Positions 18,007 through 27,319 of a stretch of DNA of 64,000 nucleotides are shown one piece after another (positions within the stretch are counted from its first letter, which is position 1; the number at the start of each line of letters is the position of its first letter). The notes under the pieces were generated by a model that saw only the letters and a list, made by a program, of their open reading frames with translations, was not told the DNA's origin and made no database searches. Made by a program: the position numbers and the translations under genes. The DNA is from an uncultured Desulfobacter sp. (lineage in GTDB: Bacteria; Desulfobacterota; Desulfobacteria; Desulfobacterales; Desulfobacteraceae). Location: NCBI RefSeq assembly GCF_963665355.1, contig NZ_OY762229.1, positions 806,001 through 870,000 on the forward strand, given 5' to 3'.

Positions 18007-19128
18007 TTAAAGAGTTTTTTCTATGGCCTGAAATTTCTTCATGAATTTTTTGTCTATATAGTTTTTGATCCAGAATGCCGGTTGCCCGCTGAACACGATT
18101 CCTCTTTTTTTCAGAACACCATGGTTTCCGCCAAGGTTAAAAATCAACAGATACTCCGGTCCCGGACTAAACACCTGCAGGGGACGCCCTTCAAGTTGGG
18201 CAAACAGGTTATTCAGCAGCACCGGATTTTGCCGGACAGCATATACGCCCACCTTGTCCAAGGGCTTATCCTCAAAACTGATACAGTCTCCCCCGCCGAA
18301 GATATCCGGATACGTCACGCTTTGCAGGTATCTGTTGACCAGCAACCCCTTATCCGGCCCAACCGGCAGGCCGGATGTTTCAAAAATTTTTGACGGTTTC
18401 ACGCCGGAGGCAAGAAAGGTAAAATCAGTGGAGAGTGATTCGCCCGATGCCATGAGAATGGATTCGGGAGTCACTTTTTCCACATACCCGTTTTCAAAAA
18501 TCCGGATTCCTCTTTGTTCAAGGATGCTGGTCACACGGCTACGGACGCTTTCAGGAAACCTGTCCATGAATCGGCTGCCGGCAAGGATTTTTATTTCCGG
18601 CATATTATGCTTGGTCTGTCTCGCCAACTGCCATATGTTCCCTGCCACTTCTGCCGATGAAGGGCCGCCGCCGACTATTGTCACCACGGCTTTTTTACGT
18701 TTAAAAAGCAGTTTAAGCTTTGCCGATGCTTCCATAAGCTTTTCGATGGGCTTGACCGGATAAATATTTTCCGCATTTTCAGGCACATCCTGCATGGAGA
18801 CATAGGATCCGGCATTCACGGAAAGCACATCATAGGCCAAACTCTGGCCGCTGACAGTACGAACCGTTTTTGCCTCCGGGTCAATCAGGTTAACATAATC
18901 CTTTACAAAAAAACCGCCCTGTTTGCAGACAACATCACGGGTGGCGAAACGAATGTCCGAAGGGGTGTATGTCCCGCCCAGCATACCCGGTCCCATGCCG
19001 GAATAATAGTGATGGAAGGACGGACCGATTACGGTAACCTTATAACCCTTTTCAACAAATCGGGAAATATTCTCAAGTGCCGTCATGTGGGCATGTCCGC
19101 CGCCGATGAGAACCAAGTTTTTTTTCAT
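18007..19128 (-). CDS. NAD(P)/FAD-dependent oxidoreductase, NDH-2/SQR-like
   Basis: A 373-residue flavoprotein of the type II NADH dehydrogenase / sulfide:quinone reductase superfamily. The N-terminal FAD-binding motif is LVLIGGGHAHMTAL; the GGGHAH form is also seen in the flavin domain that is fused to SelD in some bacteria. A second dinucleotide motif, VTIVGGGPSSAEVAGN, lies near residue 150, and the late FAD-binding Asp lies in IFGGGDCISF near residue 285. The C-terminal basic amphipathic stretch (WIKNYIDKKFMKKFQ) could bind membrane. I do not see the Cys pairs needed for a typical SQR. Its start overlaps the upstream rhodanese-ferritin gene by one base (TAATG), so the two probably act together in sulfur or peroxide redox chemistry. 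Confidence 0.85.
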   Translation of the reverse strand: MKKNLVLIGGGHAHMTALENISRFVEKGYKVTVIGPSFHHYYSGMGPGMLGGTYTPSDIRFATRDVVCKQGGFFVKDYVNLIDPEAKTVRTVSGQSLAYDVLSVNAGSYVSMQDVPENAENIYPVKPIEKLMEASAKLKLLFKRKKAVVTIVGGGPSSAEVAGNIWQLARQTKHNMPEIKILAGSRFMDRFPESVRSRVTSILEQRGIRIFENGYVEKVTPESILMASGESLSTDFTFLASGVKPSKIFETSGLPVGPDKGLLVNRYLQSVTYPDIFGGGDCISFEDKPLDKVGVYAVRQNPVLLNNLFAQLEGRPLQVFSPGPEYLLIFNLGGNHGVLKKRGIVFSGQPAFWIKNYIDKKFMKKFQAIEKTL

Positions 19129-19976
19129 TAATTCGTTCCCTTCAGCATATCCACCAGTTTCCCCAGGCTTTGGATGTGGGCTTTTTCTTCATTGGCGATT
19201 TTTTGAACAACCTGTCTTGACTCAGGGTTGCCGATTTTTAATGAGATCCGCTGGTAAAGATCCAGGGCCTGTGCTTCGATGGACATGGCAAGGGAGATCA
19301 CATCCGTTTCCTTCTCCAGATCCGGGTTGAACAGTTCAAGATACTGGTCCGTTGAAAGACCGCCTTCCAGAGCTTTTACTTCCACCATAGATTCGAACTC
19401 TTTTTGGGAGATCTTCTTTGTTTCCCCTCCGATATCCAGGTACGCCTGAAAAATAGACTTCTGATGATTCAACTCGATTTCAGAAAGTTTTGCAAACAGG
19501 TCTTTCACCTTCTGGTTCTTTGCCTGCCCTCCCAGAGCAAGATAAAAATCCCTTAAACCCTGTTCCAGGGAGTAGGCAACCTTAAGCACATCTTCCGGCT
19601 CTTCTCTCCCCGAGAACAGGTCTACACCAAGATCTTGAGGGCCTATGGCGATTTCCGACGCCCATGCCTTTATACCGCCGGAAACATTGATGACCTGTTT
19701 AAAACCCTTGCCCGCCAGCATCTGCGCCGCAACCCGGCTGCGCCCGCCTATGGCACAGTACACCAGGGTCGGCTTGTCCGGATCGAGTTCCCCCAGCCGG
19801 TCCGAAAGCTCGGACAGAGGGATAAGGACTGCCCCGGGAATGTGGCTCTCTTCATATTCAGAGGGTTGACGGACATCCAGGATAGTGGTTTCCCCGGTGG
19901 GATGTGTAGAGATAAACTTTTTTGCCTGCCCGGTATCCATTGATTTGGCGGGCGTAAAAAACTGTAGCCATTTCAT
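19128..19976 (-). CDS. Rhodanese domain fused to ferritin/rubrerythrin-like diiron domain
   Basis: A 282-residue protein with two domains. Residues ~15-115 are a rhodanese sulfurtransferase with TTILDVRQPSEYEESHIPGA and the active-site loop VYCAIGGRSR. Residues ~135-280 form a ferritin-like four-helix bundle with Glu and ExxH-type pairs (SLEQGLRDFYLAL, EIELNHQKSIF, SIEAQALDLYQRI, NEEKAHIQSL), as in rubrerythrin-type diiron proteins. The C-terminal rubredoxin domain of true rubrerythrin is absent. The ATG at 19976 has a strong GGAGG 7 bp upstream. It forms an operon with the FAD oxidoreductase. A role in persulfide or peroxide handling in anaerobes is plausible. Confidence 0.88.
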   Translation of the reverse strand: MKWLQFFTPAKSMDTGQAKKFISTHPTGETTILDVRQPSEYEESHIPGAVLIPLSELSDRLGELDPDKPTLVYCAIGGRSRVAAQMLAGKGFKQVINVSGGIKAWASEIAIGPQDLGVDLFSGREEPEDVLKVAYSLEQGLRDFYLALGGQAKNQKVKDLFAKLSEIELNHQKSIFQAYLDIGGETKKISQKEFESMVEVKALEGGLSTDQYLELFNPDLEKETDVISLAMSIEAQALDLYQRISLKIGNPESRQVVQKIANEEKAHIQSLGKLVDMLKGTN

Positions 19977-20180
19977 TTGTGAACCTCCGCTATTTTCAGC
20001 CAATGAGCTTGAACATTTGATTACTCCGATATTGGATTGTAAACAAATGTGCAATTATTACATATCCAGCTCACCATGGTAAGTCCCCTTTATCTGAATA
20101 GGTTAATTTTTAATTTCAGGATACCCTATTGACCCATAATGAAGATAGAACAGGTTCTGGCTGCAAGGTTCCATTCTCTA

Positions 20181-20330
20181 TCGCTATCGGGATCGCTCTC
20201 GCTATCCATCATTCTTTAAAGCCTTGTTGATTTTAACTGACACGTTGGAACAGGAAAACATGGAAGAATATATCGAGTTCAGTGCTGCGCACTGGAAAAT
20301 TTTCGATGGCGATAGCGATCCCGATAGCGA
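20181..20330. repeat. 17-bp inverted repeat in the 20.0-20.45 kb gap
   Basis: TCGCTATCGGGATCGCT (20181-20197) has its exact reverse complement at 20314-20330, and both flanks carry further partial copies of the GCTATC/GATAGC theme. The 116-bp interior contains no recognisable gene. The motif is itself made of repeated 6-mers. No other gene is seen in 19977-20454. Confidence 0.6.
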
Positions 20331-20454
20331 CACGGGGCTCTCCCAAACAAAAGACAATCCCTAAACCTATCGGCTTGTACAGGGGTACAAAATCCGCTAA
20401 CCTTCAAAAATACTTATGATAAGAGCAACAACCATGTCAATGCAAGGAGCCGCC

Positions 20455-21211
20455 ATGAAGATAGGTGTGAAACCCGGCAAAATCGGTTTACGATGAAGCC
20501 GAGCAATGCGGCAAAGCCGGTTTTGAATTCCTGGATCTAACTTTGGAAGGGCCCAATGCCGCAGATGTGGACACCCAACGACTTAAAGCCATTCTGGATG
20601 CCCACCAACTGGATATCACCGGACATACCGACCCCTGCCTTCCCTGGGCATATCCGGTACCCGGAGTCAGGGAAGCCTGTTTAAAGGAACTTGAACGGTG
20701 CGCGCGAATATTTTCCCATTTAGGGGCAAGGGTGATGAACATCCACCCCTGCTATTTTTGCCCGCCCGCCATGAAAACTCAACTGCTCTCATTCCAGATA
20801 GAAGCGTTACCGCCCATTGTTGAAATGGCCGCTTCACATGGGCTTATCCTGGCGGTTGAAAACTATAAAGCACCCTTTGACCGGGTGTCGATATTTAAAG
20901 AACTCATAGCCCGGGTACCCGGCCTGAAGCTGCATCTGGACTTTGGACACACCAATTTCGGTAAGGATAGCCATGAGATCTTCTGCAAAGAGCTTGGTGA
21001 GCACCTTACGCATGTCCACTTTTCCGACAACAGGTCAAGAAACGACGATCACATGCCCTTGGGTGTAGGCACCGTGGATTGGCGACAGGCGGTGGATTCA
21101 TTGAAATCAATTCCATACGACAACACCATCACCCTGGAAATTTTCTGCAATGATCCACAAATGCAGGCCGTCTATCTGGACCTGTGCCGGAATATGGTAC
21201 GCAATTTGTGA
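20455..21211 (+). pseudogene. Sugar phosphate isomerase/epimerase (AP endonuclease 2 fold), frameshifted near its start
   Basis: The ATG at 20455 has AAGGAG upstream and reads MKIGVKPGKIGL, then a stop. One frame over, the protein continues YDEAEQCGKAGFEFLDLTLEGP and runs to 21211. The two parts join naturally if one T is restored in GGTTTAC (about 20487). The body is a xylose-isomerase-like TIM barrel: FLDLTLEGPN, NIHPCYFCPP, ILAVENYK, LHLDFGHTNF and HVHFSDNRSRNDDHMPLG, which hold the metal-binding Glu, Asp and His residues. Length ~250 with the repair fits the family. Either the gene is inactive or the sequence has a one-base error; internal initiation at 20543 would lack the first strand. 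Substrate unknown. Confidence 0.75.
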
Positions 21212-21248
21212 GATTAATCTTCCCAATTGGCCGTAACCAGAAGACTTT

Positions 21249-22367
21249 TTACGTTGTGGGACGGTAGGTTCTTTCCCGGAAAAAAGCATGCGTCATAGCT
21301 TTTTTTATTTTCCGCTTCAGGGCCAATCGGTGAAAATAGGTCAACGGTGCCTTTGCTACCCCCAGGCGCCCGGAGCCCACCTTCTCTGGAAAAAAGAGGA
21401 GATCCAGGATGTGAAAGGTGGTAGTTCCTCTGTTTAAAAACCCCGCGCAGCCGGCGCAATAAGTGACAATGGGCCTGGAACCTGCGACTTTTTTTCGTTT
21501 CTCGGTCCAGGCCCGGGCAAGTTCAGAATCAATAAACCCCACAGACCCGCCCTCCCCACAGCAAAGTGTCTTCTTTTTTTCAAAGGCCATTTTTTCCACA
21601 GGCAGGTTCATTCCCGCCAGAAGAGACCGGACCGATTCCTGAACCAATACTTCATCCCGCATGGGACAGGGGTCATGGATCACCAGTGGGGAGTCCTCAA
21701 GAAGGCGGGACCCTTCAGAAAATTTGCAGGGCAGACCTGTACGGCTTATTACCTCATACACGGTTTCCACTGTCATTGCCGGTGCATAGGTTTTAAAAAC
21801 TTTATAGCAGTTGGGGCAGGCAAGCCAGACCCGTTTAATCCGGTGGGCCTGTAAAAAGCCCAGCATTTCCCCAAACATGCTTTGAAAATATGTTTCACGC
21901 CCCAGATCATGGCTCGGTTTGGTACAACAGTCCAGAACGATCCCCAAATCCGATTTCAGGGCACTTAGGGCTTCAAACAGGGCCCATGTGGTTTTCGGCC
22001 GGGTTCCGGGAAGAGTACAGCCGGGAAAAAAGACCGTATCACAGCTCCGGGGAAGGGCATAGAAGGAAAACAAAGCAGAAGTGCCTTTTTTTTCATATCC
22101 CAGGATCGTGGAATACGTTGAAAGGTCAACCTGCCCCTTGGTTACGGCATCCCTTCTTAGGCTCAGAAATGCTTCCCCCGGGTCCAGGTTTTCTGGACAA
22201 ACCGCCCGGCACAAGCCGCAAAGACTGCACTCAAAGGCCAGAGAGTACTGTTTTTCCGGACTCAGGGCAGTGAAGATCTCTTTGGGGGTGCCGTACCGGG
22301 TTAAAAAGGCGCATTGGATCTGGCAGGCACCGCAGTCGGTACATTTTTCAAGAATATCGGTGGGCAC
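21249..22367 (-). CDS. HdrD/GlpC-like (Fe-S)-binding protein with two 4Fe-4S motifs and CCG domains
   Basis: A 372-residue soluble protein. The N-terminus has two ferredoxin-type clusters, CTDCGACQIQCAF and CSLCGLCRAVCPEN. The rest holds two Cys-rich CCG-like regions: VFFPGCTLPG with LDCCTKPSHDLG, and CPMRDEVL with TLCCGEGGSVGF plus YCAGCAGFL. These are typical of the heterodisulfide reductase subunit D, glycerol-3-phosphate dehydrogenase C and lactate utilisation families. It is expected to pass electrons to or from a quinone, thiol or disulfide partner. The start lies 10 bp after the secreted rhodanese gene, so they share an operon. The specific partner is not visible. Confidence 0.88.
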   Translation of the reverse strand: MPTDILEKCTDCGACQIQCAFLTRYGTPKEIFTALSPEKQYSLAFECSLCGLCRAVCPENLDPGEAFLSLRRDAVTKGQVDLSTYSTILGYEKKGTSALFSFYALPRSCDTVFFPGCTLPGTRPKTTWALFEALSALKSDLGIVLDCCTKPSHDLGRETYFQSMFGEMLGFLQAHRIKRVWLACPNCYKVFKTYAPAMTVETVYEVISRTGLPCKFSEGSRLLEDSPLVIHDPCPMRDEVLVQESVRSLLAGMNLPVEKMAFEKKKTLCCGEGGSVGFIDSELARAWTEKRKKVAGSRPIVTYCAGCAGFLNRGTTTFHILDLLFFPEKVGSGRLGVAKAPLTYFHRLALKRKIKKAMTHAFFRERTYRPTT

Positions 22368-22377
22368 TGGGATTAGG

Positions 22378-22791
22378 CTATTCTGTTTTCACCATCTCTT
22401 TATGGGGCCAACCCAATTGGCCTTTTTCCAGAATCAGAAGGCGATCTTCGGCAACGCCGTTCTCTTTAAGATAGTTATAGCACCGCTCGGCCCCACCCTT
22501 GCCTCTTGGACAGACAATGACCACCGGATCATGGTTTTCCTTACACTCTGCAACGGCATGGTCAAGCTTGGCTCTGTCACTATCGGATTTTACCGGATAA
22601 GAGTAAGTGGCTTTGGCTCCGGGCAGATGATGGGCCTTAAACTCTTCGGGTTCCTGAATATCCACAATATTCATGGGGGATCCGTTTTCAATCCAGGTTT
22701 TAACTTTGTCTGCGGACACGTAGTTATATCCGCCTGCGTAGGCCGGGACAGCCAGTGTCATCATGACCAGAAACAGAAACATTTTTTTCAT
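22378..22791 (-). CDS. Secreted single-domain rhodanese-like sulfurtransferase
   Basis: A 137-residue protein with a signal peptide (MKKMFLFLVMMTLAVPAYA, cleavage after AYA). The mature part is a rhodanese domain with WIENGSPMNIVDIQEPEEF and HHLPGAKA. The active-site loop is VIVCPRGKGGAERC, with the catalytic Cys followed by a loop longer and more basic than usual. It probably works in the periplasm on sulfane sulfur or as a sulfur carrier. It is the first gene of a two-gene operon with the Fe-S protein. Confidence 0.88.
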   Translation of the reverse strand: MKKMFLFLVMMTLAVPAYAGGYNYVSADKVKTWIENGSPMNIVDIQEPEEFKAHHLPGAKATYSYPVKSDSDRAKLDHAVAECKENHDPVVIVCPRGKGGAERCYNYLKENGVAEDRLLILEKGQLGWPHKEMVKTE

Positions 22792-23019
22792 TTTCTTTTC
22801 CTTTTAACATGTTAAAAAATCGAGTAAACTGAACCAATTATCGAATCAAATTATAAAGAACATATTCATTGTTCCAACACTGTATTTGATAATTTAACTC
22901 TATTTCAGAAAATTTTGCAAAGTGGTTTTTCTCCTTTTTGTTGGGTGTTGTTTCCCAAGGCATTTTATAACGTGCTGAAATAAAATTATCTGAACTCTCT
23001 ACTTTGCGGGGGTTGTCAC

Positions 23020-24180
23020 TTGAACTTCAAGCTGATAAAAATAGATATACCGCTTTTTAAAAGGATGAACATAACTTTGATAAATCCTTTCTTCCGATGG
23101 ATATTTAAACCAGCGTCCGTTAATGAAGACAGTATTGAGGGCAGTGAAATTCTAAGAAAGCAGATGGTATTGTACATCCTTTCCCTGCTTGGTATCGTCT
23201 TCCTTCTGATCATGAGTTCCCGGCTGTTTTCTGAAAAATCATATTTTTATGTTTTCCTGAATTTATCTTTAGCCTGTTTTTTACTCGTTCTGTTTTTTCT
23301 TACAAGAACCGGGAAATATTTACAATTATACGGCACATTAGCCACCCTGATTCTTCAGTTTTATTTTATGTTCATATTCCACAGCGGGGCCGGCAACCAA
23401 ATGGCCTTTGTGTGGTATTATCTTTTCCCTCTTGTTTCGCTCTTTCTCCTTGGCCTAAAACTGGGAAGCATTCTGTCGTTATCCATGATCGGCCTTTCGG
23501 CACTTCTGAATTTTAATTCTGATATCCTGCCGGGGATTGTTCCTTTTTCCTCACATATGTTTGTTCGGATTCTTTTGAGTTATATGGGGGTTTTTCTTTT
23601 TGCCTTTGTCTTTGAGCAGACCAGGCAGTCGGCCCAGATAAAGCTCGAAGGTATGATGAAAAAGCTCAATGAGCTTGCCATCCGGGATACGCTGACCGGA
23701 CTGTATAACCGGCGATATATGGATGACGTTGCATTCCGGATTCTTAACCAGCGCAGCCGTTCAGGATCGGCCATTGCCTTTATCATGGCAGATCTGGATT
23801 ATTTTAAAAAATATAACGATACCTATGGGCACCAGGGCGGAGATAAACTTCTGGAAGCGTTTTCCAACCTTCTGATTTCTCTTGTCCGGCGGCAGACTGA
23901 TTTTGTGTTCCGGTATGGCGGGGAGGAGTTTGCCCTTCTCCTGACTTCAACCTCACGGGAAATGGCCGAAAATCTGGCTGAAAAAATTGTTGCTGAAACA
24001 GCGAATCTTCCTTTTTCCCATTCAAAAAATCCCCATGGGAAAGTGACGGTTTCAGTTGGATTGGTCTATGTTGATTCCCATAGGGAAGTAAAGCTTCATG
24101 AACTGATATCCCAGGCAGATTCAGCGCTTTATGAGGCAAAAAAATCAGGAAGAAACCGGTATGTGCACAAGTTTAAATAA
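23020..24180 (+). CDS. Membrane-bound diguanylate cyclase (GGDEF)
   Basis: A 386-residue protein with about six membrane helices in residues 45-200 (for example LYILSLLGIVFLLIM and FVWYYLFPLVSLFLLGL), followed by a short coiled linker and a GGDEF domain. The GGDEF domain begins LAIRDTLTGLYNRRYMD and has the catalytic RYGGEEFALLL. The variant GGEEF is catalytically competent in the family. I see no EAL domain. The inhibitory RxxD site is not evident. The start is uncertain: a TTG at 23020 with GGGGG upstream, or an ATG at 23065 whose AAGG directly abuts it. It should make cyclic di-GMP in response to a membrane cue. Confidence 0.9.
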   Translation: MNFKLIKIDIPLFKRMNITLINPFFRWIFKPASVNEDSIEGSEILRKQMVLYILSLLGIVFLLIMSSRLFSEKSYFYVFLNLSLACFLLVLFFLTRTGKYLQLYGTLATLILQFYFMFIFHSGAGNQMAFVWYYLFPLVSLFLLGLKLGSILSLSMIGLSALLNFNSDILPGIVPFSSHMFVRILLSYMGVFLFAFVFEQTRQSAQIKLEGMMKKLNELAIRDTLTGLYNRRYMDDVAFRILNQRSRSGSAIAFIMADLDYFKKYNDTYGHQGGDKLLEAFSNLLISLVRRQTDFVFRYGGEEFALLLTSTSREMAENLAEKIVAETANLPFSHSKNPHGKVTVSVGLVYVDSHREVKLHELISQADSALYEAKKSGRNRYVHKFK

Positions 24181-24194
24181 AAGGGTAAAATACA

Positions 24195-24545
24195 TGGCGG
24201 TTTCCTCAGGCACACCGGTGGGTCCCCGGGTTCCTGCTTTCCTTTGAATGACTCCGCCTTCAGGCTCTTTTGTCTCTTTGGTGATATTTATCTCTTCAAG
24301 TATCCGGCTGTTACCTGCCATCAGATGGGAGGACATGTGCATAACCAATATGGGATGGTCGGTGGAGACAGCATCCAGATCCTCCCGGGTGGGATGCGCT
24401 TCTCCTGTATGCCCGTATCATCATAGCCCCAGGCCAGGATCTGCCCCTGGACTGCCGCAAGGGCCTGGCTCCAATCATTTTTCCCTGTCATGGTCAAAAT
24501 AGGGCCGCCGTGACAAATGATGCCGGCCCTGATGTCCAAGGGAAG
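24195..24545 (-). pseudogene. Decayed YtcJ-like amidohydrolase
   Basis: The minus strand holds pieces of an amidohydrolase (YtcJ) gene. The N-terminal start GIICHGGPILTMTGKNDW is joined directly to WGYDDTGIQEK, which in intact relatives lies some 250 residues further on, so the middle is deleted. A frameshift at about 24400 then continues as AHPTREDLDAVSTDHPIL, VMHMSSHLMAGN and EGGVIQRKAGTRGPTGV to EETAM, where it ends. The C-terminal half is missing. The metal-binding HxH region is lost, so the gene cannot encode an enzyme. Apart from this relic, the 24181-24704 stretch holds nothing I can identify. Confidence 0.7.
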
Positions 24546-24704
24546 TGCTTGGGAGACAAAGATACACGAAGATAATGTTAAAGTGTTTGACAAATTTTTG
24601 GAACCACACCATTAAAGCGTGTGAATAGACCAATTGAAACCATAGAACCGTAAACCCTTTGTGGCCGTGGCTGGATTTCCAGCTTTTTCAGCGCTCCGGG
24701 ATTG

Positions 24705-25373
24705 ATGATGAACTATCTTTTAAAACTATTGTATACCCCTGCAACCAAGCAGGTTTTTAATCCATGGGTTGAGTTTGATAAGGAAAATGACATTGATAAA
24801 ACGGCTCCCGGAAAAAGAATAGCGAACCTGAAATGTTACCTGAAAGAACGCACCAATGCCGAATATCTGCTGCTTGCCGAGGCTTTGGGATATCAGGGAG
24901 GCCACTTTACCGGCATTCCCATGACCTCAGAAAGGATCATCCTGGGGCATAAGGCGGATGAAGGGATTCATCCTGATCATGTATGCCGTTTACCATTATA
25001 CAGGACAAGCAACACAAAAACACATAAGGATGGTTTTAACGAACCGACTGCAACAATTGTCTGGGGAAAGCTGATCAATGAGGGATTGGACACAAGAAAT
25101 TTTGTTCTCTGGAATGCCTTTCCCTGGCATCCATACAAAAATTCAAAAGGATTGTTGTCCAACCGGACGCCAACCAATAACGAGATGCTATACGGGGCAA
25201 AGGTTCTGGAAGCTCTTTTAAAGGCATTTGATTTCAAAAAAATAATAGCGCTCGGTAACAAGGCAGACGGAGCCCTTAAAGCCATGGGCATAAAAGCGGA
25301 AAAAATCAGACATCCTGCCATGGGTGGGGCAGAACGTTTTCGGGAACAGTTTTTAACAATTGTCAAAGGTTAG
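24705..25373 (+). CDS. Uracil-DNA glycosylase superfamily protein
   Basis: A 222-residue protein of the uracil-DNA-glycosylase-like superfamily. The visible elements fit the fold: LLLAEALGYQGGHFTGIPMTSER near residue 55, VLWNAFPWHPYKN near residue 145, IIALGNKA near residue 182, and the late HPAMGG motif. The HP motif is in the place of the catalytic loop of the family. It is not one of the standard Ung, TDG, SMUG or UDGa types. Activity on uracil cannot be asserted. Start: ATG at 24705 or 24708 (a TTG at 24702 is also possible). The gene stands alone. Confidence 0.8.
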   Translation: MMNYLLKLLYTPATKQVFNPWVEFDKENDIDKTAPGKRIANLKCYLKERTNAEYLLLAEALGYQGGHFTGIPMTSERIILGHKADEGIHPDHVCRLPLYRTSNTKTHKDGFNEPTATIVWGKLINEGLDTRNFVLWNAFPWHPYKNSKGLLSNRTPTNNEMLYGAKVLEALLKAFDFKKIIALGNKADGALKAMGIKAEKIRHPAMGGAERFREQFLTIVKG

Positions 25374-25716
25374 GCGTCGCTTTATCTTCTCTTTTGGCCC
25401 ATTGATCAGCTGCACAATGGAGCAGAATAGTGAATAATAGCTTCGACGCCCTTTACGGAACCTGACAGTCAAACCCTCGGCATGGTTTTTATCAAAAAAA
25501 CAGAAGCATAATATGTTGGATCAGGGAGTTATAAGGGACCTGTACAATTTAAAGCCGGGTCAAAAAAATTCAAAATTGTATTTTTTAATTTGATTTTTGG
25601 GCCATAAAGCTGTATTTCCTTAAGCAATTTTGATTATTGTTGATGACTGCAGGAACAATAATTTTTTTAAAAAACATGAAATTAAAAACCACAATAGTGA
25701 TGCGGAAAACCTCTTT

Positions 25717-27237
25717 ATGAAGTCCATTGAAGAAACGTCTTTACTGTACGAAATCAGCGAAGCATTAAACCAGCACATGGACATGAAAAAATCCCTGTTC
25801 AAGGTATTAAGCGTCCTGTCTGAATCATTGAATCTTGTAAGGGGAATCATTTTTCTCACCAATACTGAAACTGGTGAAATCCGCATTGAAATCGCCCACG
25901 GCATTTCCGAAGACACAACCAAACAGATTAAATATCTACCCGGGGAAGGCATTATCGGTAAAGTAATTCAGACAGGGAAACCCGCCGTAGTGCCCAGAAT
26001 CAGCGAAGAGCCCTTATTTCTAGATAAAACCCATTCCCGGAATCTGGCCCAGGGCCAGGATTACTCCTTTATCTGCGTGCCCATAAAAAAAGAGAACCGG
26101 GTGGTGGGTGCCATCAGTGCAGATCGACCCTATGAGGGAAAACGCTCCCTTGAAAATGGCGAAAAGCTGCTCTCCGTAGTGGCAACCATGGTTGCCCATC
26201 ATGTCATCAACATTGAAACCATCCGGGTGGAAAAAGAACAGCTGAAAACCGAGAACCTGCGGCTGAAATCAGAGCTGGAGAACAAGTACAGTTTTTCCAA
26301 CATCATTGGAAATTCAAACAAAATGCGCGAAGTCCTCCAGATGATCTCCCAAGTATCCTCCTCTTCGGCTACAGTATTGATCCGTGGTGAAAGCGGCACA
26401 GGTAAGGAACTGGTGGCCAATTCCATCCATTACAACTCCGAGCGCAACCAGAACCCCTTTATCAAAATCAACTGTGCTGCCATTCCCGACAATCTCATTG
26501 AAAGCGAGTTGTTCGGCCATGAGAAAGGCGCATTTACCGGAGCCTCTTTTACCAAAAAAGGTAAATTTGAGGTCGCAAATACAGGTACCATTTTTCTGGA
26601 CGAAATCGGTAATATGGATTTAGGGGCCCAGGTAAAACTCTTACGGGTGCTTCAGGAAAAGGAATTTGAGCGAGTGGGCGGATACAAGCCTATCAAGGTG
26701 GATGTCAGAATCGTGGCTGCCACAAACTCCAACCTGGAGGATATGGTTCAGCAGGGCAAATTCAGGGATGACCTTTATTTCCGGCTCAATGTATTTCCCA
26801 TTTACATCCCCAGCCTTCGTATGCGCAAAACCGACATTATTCTCCTTGCCGATCATTTTCTGGAAAAATACAGAAAGGAGCATAGCAAGGAGATCAAACG
26901 CATCACTACACCGGCCATTGACATGATGATGGAATACCACTGGCCGGGCAATGTCAGGGAGCTTGAAAACTGTATTGAACGGGCCGTTATTCTGTGCAAT
27001 GAGGGCGCCATCCATTCCTATCACCTGCCGGCAACCCTTCAAACCGGCACCAAGTCCAAAACCCTTCCCTTGTCCCTTGAGGATGCCGTGGCAAGCCTGG
27101 AAAAGGAAATCCTCATGGATGCCCTGAAAAATACCCAGGGCAATATCAACAAAGCGGCCAAGCTGATTAACATCACTGTCAGAAAATTTTCCTATAAGGC
27201 TGGCCGATATAATATCAATTACAAAGATTATCGATAG
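25717..27237 (+). CDS. NifA-like sigma-54-dependent transcriptional activator
   Basis: A protein of 506 residues from the ATG at 25717; the frame is open to a TTG at 25630, giving 535. It has an N-terminal GAF domain (MRGIIFLTN-like [13 protein letters not shown] to ICVPIKKEN), then a central AAA+ domain. Walker A is GESGTGKE, the sigma-54 contact loop is GAFTGA, Walker B is TIFLDEIG, and the arginine-finger region is [14 protein letters not shown]. The C-terminal Fis-type helix-turn-helix is [24 protein letters not shown]. Domain order and sequence resemble NifA closely, but no nif genes are present in the window. Targets must be promoters with -24/-12 elements; I did not find a clear one nearby. 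Confidence 0.88.
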   Translation: MKSIEETSLLYEISEALNQHMDMKKSLFKVLSVLSESLNLVRGIIFLTNTETGEIRIEIAHGISEDTTKQIKYLPGEGIIGKVIQTGKPAVVPRISEEPLFLDKTHSRNLAQGQDYSFICVPIKKENRVVGAISADRPYEGKRSLENGEKLLSVVATMVAHHVINIETIRVEKEQLKTENLRLKSELENKYSFSNIIGNSNKMREVLQMISQVSSSSATVLIRGESGTGKELVANSIHYNSERNQNPFIKINCAAIPDNLIESELFGHEKGAFTGASFTKKGKFEVANTGTIFLDEIGNMDLGAQVKLLRVLQEKEFERVGGYKPIKVDVRIVAATNSNLEDMVQQGKFRDDLYFRLNVFPIYIPSLRMRKTDIILLADHFLEKYRKEHSKEIKRITTPAIDMMMEYHWPGNVRELENCIERAVILCNEGAIHSYHLPATLQTGTKSKTLPLSLEDAVASLEKEILMDALKNTQGNINKAAKLINITVRKFSYKAGRYNINYKDYR

Positions 27238-27319
27238 GGTTTTTTCCTCTCTTGACGGGTCTATAGCCTGTCCTTAGTTTTTATAAAGTATGAAACCATA
27301 CGATAAAGGAGAACTCATT

